Below, in pieces: positions 48,797 to 57,692 of a DNA stretch of 64,000 nucleotides. Origin of the DNA: Sulfurimonas sp. hsl 1-7 (GTDB taxonomy: Bacteria > Campylobacterota > Campylobacteria > Campylobacterales > Sulfurimonadaceae); the NCBI RefSeq assembly GCF_030577135.1, contig NZ_JAUIRR010000001.1, positions 186,001-250,000 of the forward strand, read 5' to 3'. The notes beneath the pieces are model-generated. The model saw only the letters and a list, made by a program, of their open reading frames with translations. It ran no database searches and had not been told where the DNA came from. The position numbers and the translations under genes were made by a program. Position 1 is the first letter of the stretch. Each line of letters starts with the position of its first letter.

Positions 48797-50029
48797 ATGG
48801 AACAATTTTTAAAAAATGCAAAAAACGGCAGTAGAGTTTTAAATACATTAAGTGGAAAAGAAAAAAATAGAATTTTAAGAGAGATGGCTGAGGCTTTAAG
48901 AGCAAATACTATGAGTCTGATCGAAGCTAATGCTATAGATATGGCAAACGGTAAAGAGAATGACCTTAGTTCTGCACTTATGGATCGTCTTTTTTTAGAT
49001 GAGAAAAGAATTGATGCTATGGCGATTGCAGTTGAAGAGATCGCAGCACTAAAAGAGCCGACTGGAAGAGTGCTTGAAGGTTGGGTAACTGAAGACGGTT
49101 TGAAGATCGAGAAAGTATCTATCCCTATCGGTGTAATAGGGATCATCTATGAGTCTCGTCCAAACGTTACAAGTGACACGGCAGCACTTTGTTTTAAAAG
49201 CTCAAACGTATGTGTGCTAAAAGGTGGTAAAGAGGCTGAAAACTCTAATCAGGCGATCGCAAAAGTACTGCAAGCGGTATTAGAGAAAAACAACTTGCCA
49301 AAAGAGCTTATTTCACTTTTACCGGACAGTTCACGTGAGGGTGTAGCTAAACTTATTAAGATGGATAAATATGTTGACCTTATCATTCCTCGTGGTGGTG
49401 AAGCGCTTATTCGTTATGTAAGTGAAAATGCTACGGTAAGTGTAGTAAAGCACGATAAGGGTTTATGTCATACATATATTGACAAAGATGCAGATCAAGA
49501 AAATGCGGTAAAAATTGCGATCAATGCAAAAGTACAACGTCCGGGTGTTTGTAATGCTATGGAGACATTACTTGTAGATAAAGCAGTAGCTGCAGAAGTT
49601 TTACCAAAACTCAAAAAGGAGTTTGATGCAGCAGGAACTGATCTACGAGGTTGTGGAGCTACACAAGAGATAATCAACGTTGCAAATGCAACAGATGAAG
49701 ATTATGATACTGAGTATCTGGCAAATATCTTAAGCATTAAAGTTGTTGACGGTGTAGAGGAAGCGATTGAACATATTGTAAGATTTGGTTCTGGACACTC
49801 TGAAGCTATTATTACCGAAAACATTACAACTGCAGAGGAGTTTTTAAATAACATTGATGCAGCGGCACTCTATGTAAATGCAAGTACACGTTTTACTGAT
49901 GGCGGGGCATTTGGTTTTGGAGCGGAAGTTGGGATCTCAACAAATAAACTTCATGCCAGAGGACCTATGGGAATCGAAGGTTTGACAACGTATAAATTTA
50001 AAATATACGGAAGTGGTCAAACAAGATAA
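48797..50029 (+). CDS. proA: Gamma-glutamyl phosphate reductase
   Basis: Second enzyme of proline synthesis, 410 residues. Signature parts are 'GKEKNRILREMAEALR', 'VIGIIYESRPNVTSDTAALCFKSSNVCVLKGG', the catalytic-cysteine loop 'QRPGVCNAMETLLVD' and 'GFGAEVGISTNKLHARGPMGIEGLTTYKF'. The longer reading from 48725 is rejected because it would overlap the proC start and family members begin near 'MEQFLKNAKN'. GAGGGG lies before the ATG. Divergent from proC. Confidence 0.95.
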   Translation: MEQFLKNAKNGSRVLNTLSGKEKNRILREMAEALRANTMSLIEANAIDMANGKENDLSSALMDRLFLDEKRIDAMAIAVEEIAALKEPTGRVLEGWVTEDGLKIEKVSIPIGVIGIIYESRPNVTSDTAALCFKSSNVCVLKGGKEAENSNQAIAKVLQAVLEKNNLPKELISLLPDSSREGVAKLIKMDKYVDLIIPRGGEALIRYVSENATVSVVKHDKGLCHTYIDKDADQENAVKIAINAKVQRPGVCNAMETLLVDKAVAAEVLPKLKKEFDAAGTDLRGCGATQEIINVANATDEDYDTEYLANILSIKVVDGVEEAIEHIVRFGSGHSEAIITENITTAEEFLNNIDAAALYVNASTRFTDGGAFGFGAEVGISTNKLHARGPMGIEGLTTYKFKIYGSGQTR

Positions 50030-50038
50030 ACAGAGTAT

Positions 50039-51208
50039 CTATTTTTGATACTCTTTTATATCTTCAAGTAAGATGTTTAGGTGGTGTTGGTACTGCTGCA
50101 ATAGTGTGAGGTAGCTTTTCTCCTCATCATCTGCGATAGAATCTTTAATATATGTAGCAACATTATGTAGTTTTACAGCGCCGATATTTGCTGATACACC
50201 AATAATATCTAAAAGTAATTTATCTGCTTTTTTTAGCTCATTGTTTTCCAACAGACTAATTAATGTTTGATCTGAATCACTGTATGTCTCTAAGAACTCA
50301 CTTAAAATTTCATGGTAAAAAGTTTCATCACCGCCACAAATTTCTAAACCTCTTTCACCGTCAAGTTCTCTTGTTGTGACAACATTAACCATATCTTCAT
50401 CATCTGATGATTGTTCCTCTTGATTCCCTGAGTATGCATATAAAATATCATACAGAGCATCCATTTTAAGAGGTTTTTCAAGGTGTTCAGACATACCTGC
50501 TTCTGTCATCTTTCTAATATCGTCAGATGCAGTATCACCGCTTAGTGCCACAACTACGATATGATCGTATTCAGGTGTTGCACGTATACGGCGTGTAGCT
50601 TCAAAGCCGTCAATATTTGGCATATGTGCATCCATAAGGATAATAATAAAGTTGCTGTCATTTTGTAAAATGCTTAATGCTTCTTGTCCGTCATTTGCAA
50701 CAATCACTTCTATACCGCTGTCTGCTAAAAGACCAAGTATAACTTTTTGGTTGATGAGGTTATCTTCAGCCAATAATATTCTTTGACCTGAGAACTCTTG
50801 GAAGCTATCTTTTGTAATCTTGCCGTGTGGCGGTACTTCTCTTTTTTGGATGGTTTTTGTTTGAGGAACTTCTTCTTCTGTTACAGTTTCCTCTTCAATA
50901 ACACCGAAGTCACCCTCTTCAGAACCCATACCTTGAGGCTCTAGATCCATTAAATCTGTTTGTTTTTCTTCTGTTGGTTCTTCGGGAGTTACTCTCTCTT
51001 CTTGAACTGTTTCTTGCTGCTCGTCATATTCATCTTCTAAAAGAGCTTTTTCACCTATCTCATCTTCTTTTACTTCTTCTAAATCATCTTCGATTAACTC
51101 TTCTGATGATTTTTTAGAACTTATTTTATAAACTACAAATGCGACGATAAGTAGAAGGACAACGGCAATAGCAACCAGTTCAATATTATTTAGTAACTCT
51201 TCTAACAT
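50039..51208 (-). CDS. Membrane-anchored receiver with a degenerate HPt domain
   Basis: Protein of 389 residues: an N-terminal membrane helix (about 10-28), an acidic low-complexity linker (35-125), an intact receiver domain (143-260) with Asp193 ('IIILMDAHMP') and Lys245 ('EKP'), and a C-terminal HPt-like helical bundle (about 285-389). In the HPt the motif reads 'LLLDIIGVSANIGA', so the phosphorylatable His is replaced by Leu333. It may be a signal sink or scaffold rather than a relay. No histidine kinase gene is adjacent. Confidence 0.85.
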   Translation of the reverse strand: MLEELLNNIELVAIAVVLLLIVAFVVYKISSKKSSEELIEDDLEEVKEDEIGEKALLEDEYDEQQETVQEERVTPEEPTEEKQTDLMDLEPQGMGSEEGDFGVIEEETVTEEEVPQTKTIQKREVPPHGKITKDSFQEFSGQRILLAEDNLINQKVILGLLADSGIEVIVANDGQEALSILQNDSNFIIILMDAHMPNIDGFEATRRIRATPEYDHIVVVALSGDTASDDIRKMTEAGMSEHLEKPLKMDALYDILYAYSGNQEEQSSDDEDMVNVVTTRELDGERGLEICGGDETFYHEILSEFLETYSDSDQTLISLLENNELKKADKLLLDIIGVSANIGAVKLHNVATYIKDSIADDEEKSYLTLLQQYQHHLNILLEDIKEYQK

Positions 51209-51300
51209 TTTTTTCTCTTTTGTGTTAATTTTACTAATAGTACACTAAGTAAAATTAAAGATAAATTATAGCCTTGAGACAATACTTTACAATTTTGGGG

Positions 51301-51306
51301 TATAAT
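51301..51306 (+). promoter_or_regulatory. -10 box before rsmH
   Basis: TATAAT 30 bases before the rsmH TTG, in the divergent gap with the receiver-HPt gene. It is preceded by GGGG, and a good -35 at 17 bases is not seen. Confidence 0.45.
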
Positions 51307-51335
51307 CTTAAGAAAATAATAGCTCAAGGAAAATT

Positions 51336-52262
51336 TTGGAAAACATCCCACATATACCAGTTTTATATAGAGAAGTTGTAAGTGCTTTTGATGATATTAC
51401 AGATGGAATCATCATAGATTGTACAATGGGATATGGTGGACACTCAAGTCTGATTTTGGATAATAATCCAAACATAAAACTTATCGCTATCGATCAAGAT
51501 CAAACAGCCATAGACTTTTCAACAAAAAGACTGGAGAAGTATGGCGAGCGTGTAGAGATCAGAAAAGGGCGTTTTTCCAATGTTATCAAAGATATTTTAA
51601 ATGAGTATGATCCTCGTGACATAAAAGGGGTTCTTGCAGATATCGGTGTATCTTCACTGCAACTGGATCAAAAAGATAGAGGTTTCTCGTATGAGAGTGA
51701 TAACCTCGATATGCGTATGGATAAAGATGCTCCGCTTAGCGCTTCAAATGTGATAAATGAATATTCTCAAAACGATTTAGAGATAATCTTACGCGATTAC
51801 GGAGAGATGAGAAACTACAAAAAAGTAGCTTCGGTTATTATGCAAAACAGACCGTTTCACTCCGCTAAAGAGTTAAGCCAAAAACTGAACCCTTTTATGC
51901 CTAAAGGGAAAAAGATCCATCCCGCAACACTTTTAATGCAAGCTATCCGTATTGAGGTAAATGATGAGTTAGGGGAGCTTAAAAACTTACTTGCTGCTCT
52001 AGAGGATGCAAAACTCCCAAGTGCAAAAATTGCAATTATCTCATTTCACTCTTTAGAAGACCGAATAGTAAAACAAACCTTTGCTGCTTGGGCAAAAAGT
52101 TGTATATGCCCGCCTCAGGCGATGCGATGTGAGTGTGGAAATAACCACAACTTAGGAAAAATCATAACAAAAAAACCGATTACGGCTCAAAGTGATGAGC
52201 TCAAAGATAATGCTCGAAGCAGAAGTGCGAAACTGCGAGTATTTCAAATGGAACTGGAATGA
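51336..52262 (+). CDS. rsmH: 16S rRNA (cytosine-N4)-methyltransferase
   Basis: Makes m4C1402 in 16S rRNA, 308 residues. Signature parts are 'HIPVLYREVVSAF', 'IIDCTMGYGGHSSLIL', 'IKGVLADIGVSSLQLDQKDRGFSYESDNLDMRMD' and 'SFHSLEDRIVKQTFA'. The start is TTG at 51336 with AAGGA six bases upstream. An FtsL-like protein follows and overlaps its stop, as in the dcw cluster. Confidence 0.95.
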   Translation: MENIPHIPVLYREVVSAFDDITDGIIIDCTMGYGGHSSLILDNNPNIKLIAIDQDQTAIDFSTKRLEKYGERVEIRKGRFSNVIKDILNEYDPRDIKGVLADIGVSSLQLDQKDRGFSYESDNLDMRMDKDAPLSASNVINEYSQNDLEIILRDYGEMRNYKKVASVIMQNRPFHSAKELSQKLNPFMPKGKKIHPATLLMQAIRIEVNDELGELKNLLAALEDAKLPSAKIAIISFHSLEDRIVKQTFAAWAKSCICPPQAMRCECGNNHNLGKIITKKPITAQSDELKDNARSRSAKLRVFQMELE

Positions 52263-52537
52263 ATGATAAGACAGAACTTTTAGAAGAGTATGACAATCTA
52301 ATTAAAGTTAAACAAAAGCTTGATTTTAATTATTTTTTATATATGCTTCTTGTGATTACCTTTATAGCTGTTTTTGCTTTTCCAAAGATATATATCAATC
52401 AGCAAATATACTATACAAGCAGGGATATTTCGAAGTTACAAGTAGAGTATGAAACCCTGCAAGAGGAAAATAAACTTATCCGATCATCGGTTGAGTCGAT
52501 CAAGTTTAAGAATCAAGTTTTAGATACGATGTTTTAA
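52259..52537 (+). CDS. FtsL-like single-span coiled-coil protein
   Basis: Protein of 92 residues: a short cytoplasmic N-terminus, one membrane helix (about 26-43) and a periplasmic coiled coil ('RDISKLQVEYETLQEENKLIRSSVESIKFKNQ'). It overlaps rsmH by 4 bases. The position after rsmH and this topology match FtsL, the divisome bitopic protein, although FtsL is too variable for sequence proof. Confidence 0.72.
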   Translation: MNDKTELLEEYDNLIKVKQKLDFNYFLYMLLVITFIAVFAFPKIYINQQIYYTSRDISKLQVEYETLQEENKLIRSSVESIKFKNQVLDTMF

Positions 52538-52549
52538 TAAGGGAATTAA

Positions 52550-55500
52550 GTGGTACGCAGTTTTATCAGGTTTTCTATAGAGAAACCTCTTTTAAATCAT
52601 ATACTTTTAATATTTATATTTATGCTCTCAATCTTTGCGTATATCAATATACCAAAAGAGATCTTTCCGCCTATGAACATGGACAAGATCGTAATTACCG
52701 GCGGATATAGTGGAACTTCCGCTGATGTCCTCGATAAGATGGTGGTGCAGACGATCGAAGACGATATGCAAAATATCGATGACCTTGAAGAGATCAAGAG
52801 TGATATCAAAAACGGTGCCTTTACAATCTCGGCAGATATCAAACCGGGTGCCGATAATATCTTGGTGCTTAATGATGTCAAAGATATAGTAAGCAGTGTT
52901 AAAAAAGACCTCCCTTCAGATATGAACGAACCCGTTGCAAAGATCAAACTTCACGCTTTCCCACTGGCTCTTATTGCACTCTCGGGCGATGTTTCTAAAG
53001 AGGAGTTGTTAGATAGAGCAGAAGAGCTAAAAAGCGAACTCTCAAACTTTAAAGACCTCAGTGACATCACTATCCGTGGTGATGCAGATGAAGAGCTTGA
53101 TATTGTTTTAAATAACGACAAAATCAAAGCGTACGGACTCCAGCCTGCACTCGTGGTATCTGCGATCAGCAACATCAGCTCCATTTTTCCGATCGGTACG
53201 ATCAAACAACAGGCAAACCACCTTTATATCTCAACATTTAACGGGGAAAAAACAAAAGAGGGTGTAGAAAATACCCTGATTGATGTAGGCGGTAAAAAAC
53301 TGAAAATCAGTGATATTGCAGATGTCGATTTTACGCTGAGTGACGAGGCTGAACTCTCTCACTATAACGGTGTAAGAAACATCTCTGTCAATGTGACAAA
53401 AAGTAAAGACGGAAATGCCATAGCACTTGTAAAAGATATACGTGCGTTGTTAAAAGAGCTGCATCAAAAAAATCCGCAGTTCAATTACGATATCTATACA
53501 GATACATCGGTATGGATTAAAAACCGTCTTAATGTAGTTTTTTCAAACATAATGTTTGGATTGATGTTGGTATTTTTAGCAATGCTTATTTTCATCAACC
53601 GCGGGATTGCATTTGTTGTAGCCCTTGGTATTCCTGTGAGTTTTATGATCGGACTTATTGTAAGTGAATTACTTGGAGATAGTTTAAATATGCTCTCACT
53701 TCTTGGAGCTTTGATAGCCCTTGGGATGCTTGTGGATGAAGCTATCGTAGTAGCCGAGAATATCTACAGACACTTAGAGGAGGGGATGGAGCGTAAAGAA
53801 GCGGTAGTTCAGGGTGCAGTAGAGATGTTTCCGGCAGTTTTAACGGCAACGCTGACAACGGTATTTGCTTTTTTACCTATGCTTCTCATGAGCGGAGAGA
53901 TGGGGATGTTCATTAAGATCATCCCTATTATGATCACTGTTTTACTTTTATCTTCATTATTTGAAGCGTTCTATTTTCTACCGCTTCATGCTTATGAATT
54001 TTTGAGAGTTTCCAAAGAGGGAAGTTTTACAAAAAATATGTGGGCGGGTATGTATGTCCGCTACAGTAAAGTGTTACACTTTTTCTTTAGAAGAAAAGTG
54101 ATCTCACTCATCACTATGGTTTCTTTGATCCTTGGAGCTACCGTACTTTTTGTTTCACAACTAAAGTTTCAGTTGTTTCCAGATTTCGATACGACACAGG
54201 TGTATGTGTACGGCAAAGTAGATATTAACAATGAACTGACAGATACGGAACAATACGTTGCACAATTAGAGAAAAAGATTTTAGCAAAGATTGATCCTCA
54301 GGATGTCTCTTCAGTTACTTCGGTGATCGGTTTTAAGATGGATTCTAAAAACAATGCGGAGATAGGGGAAAATCTTTTTCATATCTTTGTTGATCTAAAA
54401 GAGAGAGCACCTGTAAATATGTTCGATACATATATAAGCCCGTATCTCTCGATCGAATACGATAAAGATATTAAAACACGGCAAAAGGACTCTAGAGATA
54501 TCGCACAAGATATAAAAGAGCTTTTAAAAGATGAGTTTGCAAAATATGACGAGTTAGTTGTAAAAGTTCCGGGCGCGGGTGTGATTGCACACGATATTGA
54601 GATCGGACTTCGATCACAAGACGGCAGGGATGTCGTGCCGTACCTCAAAGAGCTTGAAAGCGAGATCGCAAAAATAAACGGTGTATTTAATATCTCCGAT
54701 GATGCAACATTGGGGGAAAAAGAGTTAAAGCTTCGCATAAACAAGTACGGTCAAGAATTAGGTTTTAATGAACAAAGCATCTCAAACTCTTTACGTGCAT
54801 ATTATCTCAAAGGGGAGTACGGAAAACTCTTTAACAATAGTGGACTGGTACGTATAAAAATTGAAAGTAATATGAACGAAGATATAGACTCTTTAAAAGA
54901 TCTAGAGGTGCAAATCCCTTCAACGAACCAGTATGTGCTGCTTAAAGATATAGCAGATTTTATCTATGTGCAAAGCTATGTGACACTTAAAAAAGAGGAT
55001 GCAAAACGTATAAAAAGTTTTTATGCCTCTTTAGATAAAACAGTTATAACATCGTCTGAAGTTATGAAAAAGCTTCAACCGGTATTTGAGAAGCTTAAAA
55101 ATGAAGGTATTTTAATCGATATCAAGGGTGAAGAGAAAGAGAATAAAAAGAATATCAGAGAGATGACACAGTCTGCTCTGATCGCATTATTTTTAATTTT
55201 TATTACGTTAGTATGGTTGTTTGATTCTATAAAGAAATCTTTAATTGTAATCAGTACAATACCACTTGTTTTACTTGGTGTGTTTGTCGGGCATTACGTG
55301 ATGGGAATCAATCTGACAATGCCGGGAATGATAGGTATAGTAGGACTTGCAGGTGTTGTTGTAAATGACGGGCTTATTATGGTTGACTTTATCAAAAAAG
55401 CCAAAGATACGGAAGAGTTGATGTCAAGAGCAAAAACAAGACTCCGGCCAATTTTACTTACATCACTGACAACGGTACTTGGGCTTTTAACACTGATCTT

Positions 55501-55648
55501 CTTTGCATCGGGTCAGGCGATGATACTCCAGCCGATGGCGGTATCGCTTGGATTTGGTATAGCATGGGCTACAGTGTTGAATCTTATATATGTACCGCTT
55601 TTATATGCAGTGGCATATAGAATAAAAGCACCGCAAAATATTAATTAG
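52550..55648 (+). CDS. RND-family efflux transporter permease
   Basis: Inner-membrane pump of 1032 residues with 12 helices in two halves and two large periplasmic loops. Recognisable parts are the start 'RSFIRFSIEKPLLNHILLIFIFMLSIFAYINIPKEIFPP', 'LGALIALGMLVDEAIVVAENIYRHLEEGMERKEAVVQGAVEM', and in the second half 'MPGMIGIVGLAGVVVNDGLIMVDFIKKA' with 'RLRPILLTSLTTVLGL'. No membrane-fusion protein or outer-membrane channel gene is adjacent, so the full complex lies elsewhere. GTG start with GGGA upstream. Confidence 0.9.
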   Translation: MVRSFIRFSIEKPLLNHILLIFIFMLSIFAYINIPKEIFPPMNMDKIVITGGYSGTSADVLDKMVVQTIEDDMQNIDDLEEIKSDIKNGAFTISADIKPGADNILVLNDVKDIVSSVKKDLPSDMNEPVAKIKLHAFPLALIALSGDVSKEELLDRAEELKSELSNFKDLSDITIRGDADEELDIVLNNDKIKAYGLQPALVVSAISNISSIFPIGTIKQQANHLYISTFNGEKTKEGVENTLIDVGGKKLKISDIADVDFTLSDEAELSHYNGVRNISVNVTKSKDGNAIALVKDIRALLKELHQKNPQFNYDIYTDTSVWIKNRLNVVFSNIMFGLMLVFLAMLIFINRGIAFVVALGIPVSFMIGLIVSELLGDSLNMLSLLGALIALGMLVDEAIVVAENIYRHLEEGMERKEAVVQGAVEMFPAVLTATLTTVFAFLPMLLMSGEMGMFIKIIPIMITVLLLSSLFEAFYFLPLHAYEFLRVSKEGSFTKNMWAGMYVRYSKVLHFFFRRKVISLITMVSLILGATVLFVSQLKFQLFPDFDTTQVYVYGKVDINNELTDTEQYVAQLEKKILAKIDPQDVSSVTSVIGFKMDSKNNAEIGENLFHIFVDLKERAPVNMFDTYISPYLSIEYDKDIKTRQKDSRDIAQDIKELLKDEFAKYDELVVKVPGAGVIAHDIEIGLRSQDGRDVVPYLKELESEIAKINGVFNISDDATLGEKELKLRINKYGQELGFNEQSISNSLRAYYLKGEYGKLFNNSGLVRIKIESNMNEDIDSLKDLEVQIPSTNQYVLLKDIADFIYVQSYVTLKKEDAKRIKSFYASLDKTVITSSEVMKKLQPVFEKLKNEGILIDIKGEEKENKKNIREMTQSALIALFLIFITLVWLFDSIKKSLIVISTIPLVLLGVFVGHYVMGINLTMPGMIGIVGLAGVVVNDGLIMVDFIKKAKDTEELMSRAKTRLRPILLTSLTTVLGLLTLIFFASGQAMILQPMAVSLGFGIAWATVLNLIYVPLLYAVAYRIKAPQNIN

Positions 55649-55656
55649 GAGAGTTT

Positions 55657-56094
55657 ATGAATTTTGATATAGCATACGGAGAGTTTGGTGTAAGACCCCC
55701 GGTTACAAAACCGATTCCTGAGTTTTTGATCGAAGTAGGGGAAGCGGGAATAAGAAAGTTAATTGATGAGCATTATGAGGCTATAAAAACGAGTGAGATA
55801 GCACATCTGTTCCCTATGGATCCTCAAGACCTAGAAAAAGCTAAAAAACATGCAGCCGACTTTTTTATTCAGATTTGCGGCGGTCCCGATTATTTTAATC
55901 AAAGCAGAGGTGCTCCTCAAATGGTAGGTCGTCATGCACGTTTTCGCATAGATGCTAAAGCAAGAGAAGTATGGTTGAGTCTATATATACCGCTCCTTGA
56001 AAAACTCAAAGAAGAAGGTGTTACAGAGACGTCGTTACAGTCATTTTGGAACTACTTAAATGTATTCTCTTTATGGATGGTAAATACACAGTAG
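55657..56094 (+). CDS. Truncated haemoglobin-like globin
   Basis: Protein of 145 residues of the truncated globin superfamily. 'HAADFFIQICGGPDYFNQSRGAPQMVGRHARFRIDAKAREVWLSLYIPLLEKL' covers the E-F region and the proximal-His segment ('RHARF'). It probably binds O2, NO or sulfide species. It starts 8 bases after the RND pump and may be co-transcribed with it. Confidence 0.82.
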   Translation: MNFDIAYGEFGVRPPVTKPIPEFLIEVGEAGIRKLIDEHYEAIKTSEIAHLFPMDPQDLEKAKKHAADFFIQICGGPDYFNQSRGAPQMVGRHARFRIDAKAREVWLSLYIPLLEKLKEEGVTETSLQSFWNYLNVFSLWMVNTQ

Positions 56095-56136
56095 ATTTCA
56101 CACAATATAGTAAGCTAATTCTAAGCAACTGATGAG

Positions 56137-56142
56137 TATAAT
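56137..56142 (+). promoter_or_regulatory. -10 box of the tRNA at 56164
   Basis: TATAAT 21 bases upstream of the tRNA 5' end. The -35 region has no good match. Confidence 0.45.
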
Positions 56143-56163
56143 TTCGCCCTACCAAAACAAAGT

Positions 56164-56240
56164 GGGTTCTTAGCTCAGTTGGTTAGAGCCCTCCGCTCAT
56201 AACGGAGTGGTCCCGTGTTCGAGTCACGGAGAACCCACCA
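56164..56240 (+). tRNA. tRNA with anticodon CAU (Met or Ile2)
   Basis: 77 bases with encoded CCA. Acceptor GGGTTCT pairs with AGAACCC, and the anticodon arm CTCCG-CTCATAA-CGGAG has anticodon CAT. Elongator tRNA-Met and lysidine-modified tRNA-Ile2 share this loop and cannot be told apart by eye. Its 3' end is 36 bases from the end of an integrase gene on the opposite strand and is the likely attachment site of the element to the right. Confidence 0.93.
56221..56240. mobile_element. Probable left attachment site (attL) in the tRNA 3' end
   Basis: The T arm and acceptor end of the CAU tRNA is the likely core because a tyrosine integrase is encoded next to it and reads toward it. No second copy of this tRNA tail is seen to the right, so the right end of the element is beyond 64000 or has decayed. 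Inferred from position only. Confidence 0.45.
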
Positions 56241-56276
56241 CTTTTAATCCCAAAAATACGAACTTTTTAATTTTAC

Positions 56277-57443
56277 CTAAGCTCTATTTAGATGTCTAAT
56301 TGTACTAGTGTCACCCAAAGTGTCACCAGCCTTTTTAAACAACTCTATATTTGTAGCAACCTTTAAATGCTCATTTCTGATAAAACCTGCATAGTTTTTC
56401 ATAATCATCTCTGGTGAAGTGTGTCCGACAATGGCTGCAATTTCCATTATTTTAAACTGTTCACTATTGAGCATTGCAGTGATAAAAGTGTGTCTTGTCG
56501 TATAGAGTTTTCTATAATTCATTCCACAATCTTTTACGAGCTGATGCCATCTTCTTTTAAAGAATGTAGCGTCTTTGATAAAGCTTCCATCAAACTCAAA
56601 TAGATAAAGCGATTTACTTAGTTTTCGTTGGCTTTCAATATATGGCTTTACAGCATCAAACAATGGAATATCTCTAACACTTCCTAGTGTTTTAGGTGAA
56701 GTAACCCGACCTTTGGAAACTGAACGTCTAATGGTGATTCTATCTTCCAATATATCACTATGCATCAAACCTAATATCTCACCGCTTCTCATACCAGTAT
56801 GTAAAGCAACACCTAAGTAGTTTCGAAACATGCCAGTTGAGTTTTCTAGCATTAGATTTACTTCTTGAACTGAAAAGGGTTCAATGGGAGCTTTCTCTTC
56901 TCTTTTAAACCTAATTCCAAAAGCAACATTACGCTCAATTGCATCATCATCAAGTGCAATATCTAATGTGCCTTTAATACATCCGAGATAATCTCTTTTT
57001 GTACCATTTCTTAGATTTAAAGATGCTAAGTATTCTTTAACGGTAAGAGGTTTTATTTTTGCAACATTCATATCTCCAAAGTAACGATTTACTTTGTTAT
57101 AGATTCCTATTCTCGTATGATAGCTTTTATCTGTTTTATGAAGTTCAAGAAACTTTTTAAAATAGTAAGAAAACTTTTTAGACTCTTGCTTTTTGGCTTT
57201 GAGTTCTTCCATCTTCTTAGCTATCCAAACGGGTAAATATTTTGTTTGCATATATTTGAGAGTCTTTTCAGTCTTTAGAACTTTTGTACTCTCTTGACCA
57301 ACTTTAACATCATCATTTTCAAATAACACTTGGTATTTCACATACCAAAATTTTCTGTTTCCTCGTGATAAAATAGAGGCTTTTATATCTTGCACTCTGT
57401 CTCCTTTTTTTACAAAGGATTTAGTATCACTTACAACTAACAT
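56277..57443 (-). CDS. Tyrosine-family site-specific integrase
   Basis: Protein of 388 residues with an Arm/SAM-like N-terminal part and a C-terminal catalytic domain. Catalytic residues are Arg219 ('HTGMRSGEI'), Arg317-His318 ('YTTRHTFIT'), His341 ('VGHTS') and Tyr351 ('NYAGF'). The first His of the usual HxxR box is Tyr314, as in many phage and island integrases. It probably inserts the element into the adjacent tRNA. Confidence 0.93.
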   Translation of the reverse strand: MLVVSDTKSFVKKGDRVQDIKASILSRGNRKFWYVKYQVLFENDDVKVGQESTKVLKTEKTLKYMQTKYLPVWIAKKMEELKAKKQESKKFSYYFKKFLELHKTDKSYHTRIGIYNKVNRYFGDMNVAKIKPLTVKEYLASLNLRNGTKRDYLGCIKGTLDIALDDDAIERNVAFGIRFKREEKAPIEPFSVQEVNLMLENSTGMFRNYLGVALHTGMRSGEILGLMHSDILEDRITIRRSVSKGRVTSPKTLGSVRDIPLFDAVKPYIESQRKLSKSLYLFEFDGSFIKDATFFKRRWHQLVKDCGMNYRKLYTTRHTFITAMLNSEQFKIMEIAAIVGHTSPEMIMKNYAGFIRNEHLKVATNIELFKKAGDTLGDTSTIRHLNRA

Positions 57444-57449
57444 GTTATT

Positions 57450-57680
57450 CTAACCTCTTCTAGCTAAAAGATTTTCAAGCTCATCATTTTGCTCATAACC
57501 TTTTAACCAGTTTTCAAGTGCTTCAATATCCCAAAGAACAGCTTTTTTAGTTTTAGAGTTAGTAGGCGGTATAAAAAAGTGAATACCTTTGATAAACTCT
57601 GTATGCATTCTTTGTTGGAAGTAATCAATTGACAAATCAAAAATTTCAGGAAGGTTTTTAGTTTGAAGGTATTTTTTCAT
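57450..57680 (-). CDS. AlpA/excisionase-like small DNA-binding protein
   Basis: Protein of 76 residues with a MerR/AlpA-type layout: an N-terminal helix-turn-helix followed by 'IHFFIPPTNSKTKKAVLWDIEALENWLKGYEQ', the wing-plus-helix typical of excisionases and AlpA regulators. It lies 6 bases before the integrase, a usual place for the recombination directionality factor. Confidence 0.8.
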   Translation of the reverse strand: MKKYLQTKNLPEIFDLSIDYFQQRMHTEFIKGIHFFIPPTNSKTKKAVLWDIEALENWLKGYEQNDELENLLARRG

Positions 57681-57692
57681 ACATTTTCCTTT

